NCBI GenBank assembly: GCA_020028535.1
Contig: JAIBHM010000051.1
Coordinates: forward strand, 1 to 9,645
Origin: Armatimonadota bacterium
GTDB taxonomy: Bacteria; Sysuimicrobiota; Sysuimicrobiia; Sysuimicrobiales; Kaftiobacteriaceae
Reading direction: 5' to 3'
DNA: 9,645 nucleotides
How positions within the stretch are numbered: position 1 is the stretch's first letter; every line of letters begins with the position of its first letter. The notes under the pieces were generated by a model, which saw only the letters and a list, made by a program, of their open reading frames with translations, made no database searches and was not told where the DNA came from. The translations under genes and the position numbers were made by a program. Of this stretch, positions 1 to 4,290 are shown piece after piece.

Positions 1-278
1 ACCGGGTTGCGCACCCAACGCAGAACACGCGGCCACGGCTGATTCCGTTCCGCGTCGAGCCGGCGGTCCAGCGCGGTCATGAAGTCGGCCCAGTGGCCCT
101 CGGACAGCCTGGGTTCCGGGGCCGTACGCAGCAGCGCACTCATATTCTCGACTGTTTCCGCCTCGCGGCGGCACGCCGGGCAACCCTCGAGGTGACTGCG
201 CAGCGCGCGGCGGGCGTCGGGAGGCGTGGTGCCGCTTGACACCTCCAGCAGCAGATCGCGGGCTTCAGAGCACTCCAT
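1..278 (-). CDS. Zinc-finger anti-sigma factor, N-terminal part (cut by window edge)
   Basis: This is the cytoplasmic zinc-binding domain of an anti-sigma factor that would hold the ECF sigma factor encoded just upstream inactive until a signal releases it. The visible 92 residues contain Cys3 and the motif His29-x3-Cys33-x2-Cys36 (HLEGCPAC), the signature of ZAS-type anti-sigma domains. The usual membrane segment and sensor domain would lie beyond the left edge and cannot be seen. I chose the ATG at 278 because GGAG lies 9 nt upstream and the protein then begins MECSEARDLL, as family members do. An in-frame ATG at 293 would add MERVN but has no good ribosome site. The gene overlaps the end of the sigma gene by 14 bp, so the two are probably translationally coupled. 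Family assignment is firm; the signal sensed is unknown. Confidence 0.88.
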   Translation of the reverse strand, partial: MECSEARDLLLEVSSGTTPPDARRALRSHLEGCPACRREAETVENMSALLRTAPEPRLSEGHWADFMTALDRRLDAERNQPWPRVLRWVRNP

Positions 279-861
279 GTTCACTCGCTCCATCGGTACC
301 ACGCTTCTGTACAGCACCTACGTAAGGCGCCAGAGACTTCCGCAGCTTGGCGAACGCCGCGAACATCGTGGCCTTCACCGTTCCTTCCGCGCACCCCATG
401 ATCCGGCCGATGTCGGCGTACGGCACGTCCTGGTACACGCGGAGCACGACCATCGCTCTCTGCCGCGGCGGCAGTGCGTCGATGGCTCGGGCCACAACCT
501 CGCCCAGCTCCCGCTGCTCGGCGATCTCTACCGGGTTATCGTGAGGAGATGGCTCCCAGATGAGTTCTTTCAGTCCGGTCAGCACGTCCCTGGAGCGGCG
601 GCTGTTGAAGTCCAGGCAAAAGTTCACGGTAATCCGGTATAGCCAGGTGCGAAGTTGGGCGCGCGCCGCGAATCTGGGCAGCGCGCGGTGGACGCGGATG
701 AACACCTCCTGCGCGACGTCCGAGGCATCCTCGTGGCTATGTACCATGCGCCGCGCGATACGATACACCGTCTCGCGGTACTTGATCACGAGGGCGGTGA
801 ATGCGCTCTCCTCGCCGCGCTTGAATGCCTCGACTAGCGCCAGGTCTTCGGCGGTACTCAT
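265..861 (-). CDS. ECF-type RNA polymerase sigma factor (sigma-70 family)
   Basis: This alternative sigma factor directs RNA polymerase to a stress or envelope-response regulon. The 198-residue protein has the normal ECF size and only regions 2 and 4. Region 2 spans about residues 21-90, with DVAQEVFIRVHRALPRF and LRTWLYRITVN, the core-binding and -10-recognition helices. Region 4 spans about 125-178, with LPPRQRAMVVLRVYQDVPYADIG and the helix-turn-helix ending GTVKATMFAAFAKLRK. It is followed by an overlapping zinc-finger anti-sigma gene, the standard ECF arrangement. The ATG at 861 fits the family N-terminus, but no strong Shine-Dalgarno sequence precedes it, so translation may be weak or the start may differ slightly. 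It is transcribed divergently from the zinc-ribbon genes. The ECF subgroup cannot be assigned by eye. Confidence 0.95.
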   Translation of the reverse strand: MSTAEDLALVEAFKRGEESAFTALVIKYRETVYRIARRMVHSHEDASDVAQEVFIRVHRALPRFAARAQLRTWLYRITVNFCLDFNSRRSRDVLTGLKELIWEPSPHDNPVEIAEQRELGEVVARAIDALPPRQRAMVVLRVYQDVPYADIGRIMGCAEGTVKATMFAAFAKLRKSLAPYVGAVQKRGTDGASEHGVL

Positions 862-983
862 CCGATAGGACTAACGGTTCGGCCCCTCAGGAAGTTTAGC
901 CTCTCCTCGTGTTCTATGCCCGCTGTGGGGCGGCAGGAGCCTGTGATGGGAAGAAGCGAACCCTCCCCTCGAGGGGTCGTGAC

Positions 984-1166
984 GTGCGCGAAAAACAAGC
1001 CAGCTGCCCCAACTGTGACACCGTTCTCACGGCGCACTACGAACCGGATGAAGCCGAAGGCTTGTGGTACGAATGCTCGATTTGCGGCCTGCGGGTCGCA
1101 GCCGAAGGCTTCCGGTCCGTTGAGGCCGAGGACGAGGTTGTCCACCGACGGTCCCACGCCCACTGA
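984..1166 (+). CDS. Small zinc-ribbon protein 1 (60 aa), function unknown
   Basis: I read this as a 60-residue protein starting at GTG 984, because GAGGGG at 971-976 sits 7 nt upstream. An ATG at 909 in the same frame would add 25 residues of low-complexity sequence without the zinc motif and with a poorer ribosome site. The sequence shows Cys8-x2-Cys11 (CPNC) and Cys31-x2-Cys34 (CSIC), a four-Cys zinc ribbon, with a Trp-Tyr pair before the second knuckle and a His-rich tail (HRRSHAH). It has no membrane segment or signal peptide. It is followed 18 nt later by a second 60-residue zinc ribbon with matching spacing. I do not recognise a specific family. A role in nucleic-acid or protein binding would be inference from the fold only. 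Confidence 0.65.
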   Translation: MREKQASCPNCDTVLTAHYEPDEAEGLWYECSICGLRVAAEGFRSVEAEDEVVHRRSHAH

Positions 1167-1184
1167 TTCCCACCCACACCGGCG

Positions 1185-1367
1185 ATGGAAGTCCCGCTGA
1201 CTCAGCCGTGCCCTGATTGCGGCGCAGATATGGAGCCCAGCGGCCGCGCGCGACGCGGCGGGACCGTCTACACGTGCCCGGAGTGCGGTCATGAGATGGA
1301 GTCGCACGATGAGCCGGAGCGCGAAGAGGACGTTGAGGGCAAGGAGGACGAGGACGATGCCGACTAG
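1185..1367 (+). CDS. Small zinc-ribbon protein 2 (60 aa) with acidic tail, function unknown
   Basis: This 60-residue protein carries Cys9-x2-Cys12 (CPDCG) and Cys31-x2-Cys34 (CPECG), a clear rubredoxin-like or zinc-ribbon pair of knuckles. Its C-terminal third is strongly acidic (EREEDVEGKEDEDDAD). The stretch GRARRGG between the knuckles is basic, so the protein is sharply bipolar. The ATG at 1185 lies 18 nt after the stop of the first zinc-ribbon gene with no convincing Shine-Dalgarno sequence, so it may depend on translation of its neighbour. Cys positions 9/12/31/34 almost coincide with 8/11/31/34 in protein 1, suggesting a tandem duplication. Its TAG stop shares the bases CTAG with the stop of the opposing amidohydrolase gene. 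The function is not known to me. Confidence 0.7.
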   Translation: MEVPLTQPCPDCGADMEPSGRARRGGTVYTCPECGHEMESHDEPEREEDVEGKEDEDDAD

Positions 1368-3007
1368 GCTGAGTAGACCACGGTCCCGCCGACGACGGTC
1401 ATCATCACGCGCGTAGACAGCAGCTCCTCCGGGGCGGCGGCAAAGAGATCTCGATCCACCGCGATGAAGTCGGCGCAGTACCCCTCGAGAAGGCGGCCCT
1501 GGACCCCCTCTTGACCGGCCGCGTACGCGGCGCCGGTCGTGTAGGCACGGACCGCTTCGTCGATCTCCAACGCTTCGTCCGGATACCATGACCGCACCTG
1601 TGGTTCCTCGGCGCGCTTTCGGGTGACCGCCGCGTACAAACCCGCAAAGACATCTGGTGTCTCCACCGGCGCATCCGAGCCAAATGCGAGCGCTGTACCT
1701 GCGCGCAAGAGGCTGCGCCAGGCATAGGCGGTGCGGCTGCGACGTCCCCAGTAGCGGTCGGCGATCTCGCGGTCAACGGTGGCGTGAACCGGCTGCATCG
1801 AGGCGGTGACCTTGAGCCGGGACAGCCGCGGCAGATCATCCGGATGAATCAGCTGCACGTGCTCGATGCGGTGTCGCCCCCCCAGCGCGCGGGTGGCATC
1901 CAGACTGGCTTCAAACGCGTCGAGCACCCACCGGTTCGCGCGGTCGCCGATGGCGTGGATCGCGCACCAGAACCCGCCACCCACCGCCCGGCGCACGAGA
2001 TCGGTGAGCTCCTCGCGGGTGTGGACGGCGATCCCTGTGTTGCCCGGCTGCCCCTCGAACGGCTCGAGCATGGCTGCCGTCTGCGACCCGAGCGTCCCGT
2101 CGGCAAAGATCTTCACCGGCCCGACCCGCAGCCACTCATCGCCGAACCCGGTGCTAAGACCCGTGGCCACGGCATCTTCGAGCGCGCCCTCGGGGATCGT
2201 CGTCCAGACGCGCAGAGACAATTCTCCGCGTTCGTTCAACCGCTGGAAGACCCTGAACGCCGGCGCGCCCTCGAGCGAAGCCGTTCCCACGAAATTGTGC
2301 ACGCCGGTGATGCCCAGCCGGTGCATCGCGTTCACGGCGGCGCGGATCCCGTCTTCGATCTGCTCCGGCCCTTCCAGCGGGACGACGCGCCAGATGAGGT
2401 CGTTCGCCGTCTCCTTCAAGACGCCCGTGGGTTCTCCGCGCCGGTCGCGGACGATCTCTCCGCCGGGTGGATCGGGTGTCGTTCGAACGATCCCCGCGAG
2501 CCGCAGCGCGACTGAGTTGACCCACAGCAGATGACCGTCCTTGCTCGAGAGGAGTACGGGGAGGGCCGGGGAGACAGGATCCAGATCCTCACGCGTGGGG
2601 AAGCGGTCCTCCGGCCAGAGGTTCTTGTCCCACCCGCGGCCGCGTAACCACTCCCCGCGCCGGACCTGCTGCGCCGCCGCGCGCACCTTCTCCACGGCTT
2701 CAGGCAGCGATCGCGCGCCCCGCAGCTCGACGCGACGAAGACTCAAACCATAGGATGGGAGGTGGATGTGCGCGTCGGTGAATCCCGGCAGCGCGGTGCG
2801 ACCGCCCAGGTCGGTCCGCTCGAACCCCGGAAACGCTCCGCGAAGATCTGCAGAGGAGCCTCGTCCGACGATCCGGCCGTTGGCGACGGCGATCGCTTCG
2901 ACCTTTGGGAGCGCGGGATCGAGCGTGTGGAACTGTCCGCCTGTGAAGACGAGCCCTTTACCAGGCTGTCCGATCGCCGATCCACTCGTAGAGGTAAACG
3001 CGTACAC
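1364..3007 (-). CDS. YtcJ-type metal-dependent amidohydrolase (amidohydrolase family 3)
   Basis: This is a predicted cytoplasmic hydrolase of the amidohydrolase superfamily that cleaves an amide, urea-like or cyclic C-N bond; the substrate is unknown. Numbered from GTG 3007 (547 aa), metal-ligand motifs appear in order: DAHIH (His80, His82), the lysine of VKIFADG (Lys299, probable carboxylated bridge), HAIGDR (His351), RIEH (His383) and GSDAP (Asp445). WLRGRGWDKNLW, SKDGHLLWVNS and SWYPDEALEIDEAVRAYTTGAA are characteristic of the YtcJ group. The start is uncertain: conserved sequence begins near GLVFTGG, almost exactly where the upstream ribU stops. The nearest standard starts are GTG 3007 or TTG 3019, neither with a ribosome site. 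It therefore overlaps ribU by 50-62 bp and is probably translated by coupling, which places it under the FMN riboswitch. Confidence 0.93.
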   Translation of the reverse strand: MYAFTSTSGSAIGQPGKGLVFTGGQFHTLDPALPKVEAIAVANGRIVGRGSSADLRGAFPGFERTDLGGRTALPGFTDAHIHLPSYGLSLRRVELRGARSLPEAVEKVRAAAQQVRRGEWLRGRGWDKNLWPEDRFPTREDLDPVSPALPVLLSSKDGHLLWVNSVALRLAGIVRTTPDPPGGEIVRDRRGEPTGVLKETANDLIWRVVPLEGPEQIEDGIRAAVNAMHRLGITGVHNFVGTASLEGAPAFRVFQRLNERGELSLRVWTTIPEGALEDAVATGLSTGFGDEWLRVGPVKIFADGTLGSQTAAMLEPFEGQPGNTGIAVHTREELTDLVRRAVGGGFWCAIHAIGDRANRWVLDAFEASLDATRALGGRHRIEHVQLIHPDDLPRLSRLKVTASMQPVHATVDREIADRYWGRRSRTAYAWRSLLRAGTALAFGSDAPVETPDVFAGLYAAVTRKRAEEPQVRSWYPDEALEIDEAVRAYTTGAAYAAGQEGVQGRLLEGYCADFIAVDRDLFAAAPEELLSTRVMMTVVGGTVVYSA

Positions 3008-3509
3008 GTTTATAGACAAGGTATGTGATGAGTGAGGTCACCGCTCCTTTGAGCAGGTTGAACGGCAAGAGCGCGGGCAGAATGAGCGCCACAATCTGGT
3101 CTCGAGAGAATCCAGGAAAGAACACGGGCGTCAGGATCACGTTGGCGATGATCATCGCCGCCGTCATTGTCAGCACACCAAGAATGAGTGACTTGATCGC
3201 ACCAATTTTGGTGTGCTCGACCAAGTAGTAAGCGCCTGCCACGCCGACCAGGGCTATTCCAGCAAGCGTATTCATCAACACTCCGAACGGGCCATGCTCT
3301 TTGAATGCGAAAAGGGTGATCAGGACCCCTTTGACGAGTTCCACCGTGATTCCGGCTACCGGGCCTACAGCAAACGTTGCGATCAGCGCGGGGATGTCAC
3401 CTGGATCGTACTTAAGGAACGGCGCAAAGAGACCTCGCGGGACTTCCAGAAACTGCATGAAGAGAAATGCGAAGGCGCCGAGGATAGCAACTTGCGTGAT
3501 CCGCCGCAT
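2958..3509 (-). CDS. ribU: Riboflavin ECF transporter substrate-binding (S) component RibU
   Basis: This integral membrane protein captures riboflavin and hands it to the shared ECF energizing module (EcfT plus two ATPases), which is not in this window. The 183-residue protein begins MRRITQVAILGAFAFLF and has about six hydrophobic helices. It carries the RibU hallmark FLKYDPGDIPALI (near residues 31-43) followed by GPVAGITVELVKG, and ends with LLKGAVTSLITYLVYKR before a basic-aromatic tail. The ATG at 3509 was chosen over the longer open frame from 3620 because GGAGGGG lies just upstream and the longer frame runs into the riboswitch. An FMN riboswitch directly precedes the gene, which confirms the flavin link. 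Expression should fall when FMN is abundant. The 3' end overlaps the amidohydrolase gene. Confidence 0.95.
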   Translation of the reverse strand: MRRITQVAILGAFAFLFMQFLEVPRGLFAPFLKYDPGDIPALIATFAVGPVAGITVELVKGVLITLFAFKEHGPFGVLMNTLAGIALVGVAGAYYLVEHTKIGAIKSLILGVLTMTAAMIIANVILTPVFFPGFSRDQIVALILPALLPFNLLKGAVTSLITYLVYKRVRVYLYEWIGDRTAW

Positions 3510-3512
3510 CCT

Positions 3513-3541
3513 GCCCCTCCAATCATGCGACCAAAAGGGGC
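3513..3541 (-). promoter_or_regulatory. ribU: Shine-Dalgarno-sequestering hairpin of the FMN riboswitch
   Basis: On the minus-strand RNA, GCCCCU (3541-3536) pairs perfectly with AGGGGC (3518-3513), extended by two G-U pairs. The paired arm contains the ribU ribosome binding site GGAGGGG (3520-3514), a few bases before the ATG at 3509. A second 6-bp hairpin, CCGCAG/CUGCGG (3562-3546), lies between it and the aptamer. There is no U-tract after either hairpin, so the expression platform looks translational rather than a terminator. The competing, site-freeing structure was not resolved by eye. Confidence 0.6.
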
Positions 3542-3567
3542 GGGACCGCAGAGAAGCTGCGGGTTCT

Positions 3568-3688
3568 GACCTTCTTCCATCCGGACTGTACCGTCGGCCC
3601 CGGAGTTTCACCGGGTCCACCGATCACCATTGGCGATCGGGTAGCGGGCTGTACCGCCGGTCGGGAATCTCACCCTGCCCCGAAGGTC
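3568..3688 (-). ncRNA. FMN riboswitch (RFN element) aptamer
   Basis: Read on the minus strand, this 121-nt segment has the conserved RFN blocks: UUCGGGGCAGGGUG, UUCCCGACCGGCGGU, AGCCCGC, CCGGUGAAACUCCGGGGC, then CGACGGUACAGUCCGGAUG. The closing helix P1 is GACCUUC (3688-3682) with GAAGGUC (3574-3568), seven perfect pairs. This aptamer binds flavin mononucleotide and represses downstream riboflavin uptake or synthesis genes. Its location 59 nt before ribU is as expected. Confidence 0.97.
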
Positions 3689-3711
3689 GGCTATGCAGTT
3701 GCGTTCATCTC

Positions 3712-3741
3712 ATACTAGCATCGCTACGAAACAGCGGTCAA
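3712..3741 (-). promoter_or_regulatory. Probable sigma-70-type promoter of the riboswitch-ribU operon
   Basis: On the minus strand, TTGACC (3741-3736, five of six matches to the -35 consensus) is separated by 18 nt from TAGTAT (3717-3712, four of six matches to the -10 consensus). A start about 7 nt downstream, near 3705, would place the 5' end about 17 nt before the riboswitch P1 helix, a sensible leader geometry. This is a pattern match only. Confidence 0.55.
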
Positions 3742-3801
3742 CGAACGGGACGACCTCCGGCCTCAGCAGGACAGTCCTAGCCCACTCAGATTACCGAACA
3801 G

Positions 3802-3821
3802 AACTCGGTCCGGACCGAGTT
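3802..3821. promoter_or_regulatory. Perfect 20-bp palindrome, candidate operator
   Basis: AACTCGGTCC is followed directly by its exact reverse complement, giving a 20-bp palindrome with no spacer, 57 nt upstream of the ArsC-like start codon. It has no T-tract, so a terminator is unlikely. It sits in the divergent region between the ribU operon promoter and the arsC-P450 pair, closer to the latter. The length and symmetry suit a dimeric transcription factor site, for example a helix-turn-helix repressor. The regulator is not identifiable here. Confidence 0.45.
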
Positions 3822-3878
3822 ACCCTTGCTCGGCGCATGTCGTAGGGCGGACGCCGAAGGCCGACGAAGAGCGTAGTC

Positions 3879-4286
3879 ATGAAACGCGTCCTCTTTGTGT
3901 GAGTGGGGAACAGCGCCCGCTCGCAGATGGCGGAGGGGCTGTTCAACGCCGCTCCTCCGGCTGAGTGGCGGGCCAGCTCCGCGGGAACGGAGCCGGCAGC
4001 GCAGGTGAGACCGGAAGCGATTACGGTCATGCGGGAGATTGGTCTGGACATCTCGCATCACCAGCCAAAGCATCTCCGGGAGGCACTCGGGCCTGACGTG
4101 GCCGTCGTCGTGGGCCTTTGTGCTGAAGAAGCCTGTCCTATCGTCCCCGGTGCGCGAAGCGAGCATTGGCCGCTGCGCGACCCTGCCGGCAGCAAGGACC
4201 TTCAAGTCTACCGGCAGCTGCGCGACAACCTGCGCGAGAGAATTTCCGACCTGGTTGCACGCCTAGCGAGGGAACAGACGAGCTGA
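3879..4286 (+). CDS. arsC: Candidate selenoprotein: ArsC-like arsenate reductase (LMW-phosphatase fold) with in-frame UGA at the catalytic Cys codon
   Basis: Thioredoxin-coupled ArsC enzymes reduce arsenate to arsenite using a nucleophilic Cys in a Cys-x5-Arg loop and two further cysteines. Reading from ATG 3879 gives MKRVLFV, a TGA at codon 8 (3900-3902), then VGNSARSQMAEG and an intact frame to the TGA at 4284. The TGA sits exactly where the family has its catalytic Cys; Arg14 completes U-x5-R. Cys81 and Cys86 (LCAEEACP) match the resolving pair, and Asp101 in EHWPLRDPA matches the general acid. The full length of 135 residues is normal for the family. A stem-loop starting 5 nt after the TGA resembles a bacterial SECIS, so selenocysteine at residue 8 is the favoured reading. 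A nonsense mutation or sequencing error remains possible, but no other damage is seen. GTG 3903 as a start would delete the first strand and the nucleophile. A modest GAAGAG precedes the ATG by 7 nt. The arsenate substrate is inferred; a related phosphatase activity is possible. The P450 follows after 4 nt. Confidence 0.8.
3908..3944 (+). promoter_or_regulatory. Putative bacterial SECIS stem-loop for UGA (Sec) recoding
   Basis: GAACAGC (3908-3914) pairs perfectly with GCTGTTC (3938-3944). Inside, after bulged G3915, CCC 3916-3918 pairs with GGG 3935-3937. There is one G-A mismatch, then C3920 pairs with G3933, U3921 is bulged, and CGC 3922-3924 pairs with GCG 3930-3932. The apical loop is AGAUG (3925-3929). 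That makes 14 pairs in 37 nt. The loop begins 22 nt after the UGA, has a G in its first two positions, and the U bulge lies three pairs below it, all as in SelB-binding bacterial SECIS hairpins. The structure was derived by eye and not energy-minimised. Confidence 0.6.
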
Positions 4287-4290
4287 TCTG

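Noticed and set aside
858..1589. Minus-strand open frame of 243 codons between the sigma gene and the amidohydrolase
   Set aside because: It runs opposite both zinc-ribbon genes and into the amidohydrolase in another frame; the translation is Arg/Gly/Ser-rich without domains.
1784..2534. Two plus-strand open frames of 222-243 codons opposite the amidohydrolase
   Set aside because: They lie wholly inside a gene with complete catalytic motifs on the other strand, and their translations look like shadow sequence.
3510..3620. N-terminal extension of RibU up to 3620
   Set aside because: Those 37 codons run through the riboswitch aptamer and its expression platform. The ATG at 3509 has a strong ribosome site and the normal RibU N-terminus.
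3802..3821. Palindrome as a rho-independent terminator
   Set aside because: No T-tract on either side and no convergent gene end there; both flanking transcription units point away from it.
3900..3902. UGA reassigned to an amino acid throughout this genome
   Set aside because: Several well-bounded genes in the window end with TGA (sigma factor, first zinc ribbon, HAD, pstC, and the ArsC-like gene itself), so the code is standard.
3786..4205. Minus-strand open frame of 139 codons opposite the ArsC-like gene
   Set aside because: It crosses the palindrome and the ArsC-like coding region in antisense, and has low-complexity Arg/His/Ser composition. The plus strand has clear conserved motifs.
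3903..4286. ArsC-like gene starting at GTG 3903, just after the TGA
   Set aside because: This start would remove the first beta strand and the catalytic residue of the phosphatase loop and has no proper ribosome site. The family sequence clearly continues upstream to ATG 3879.
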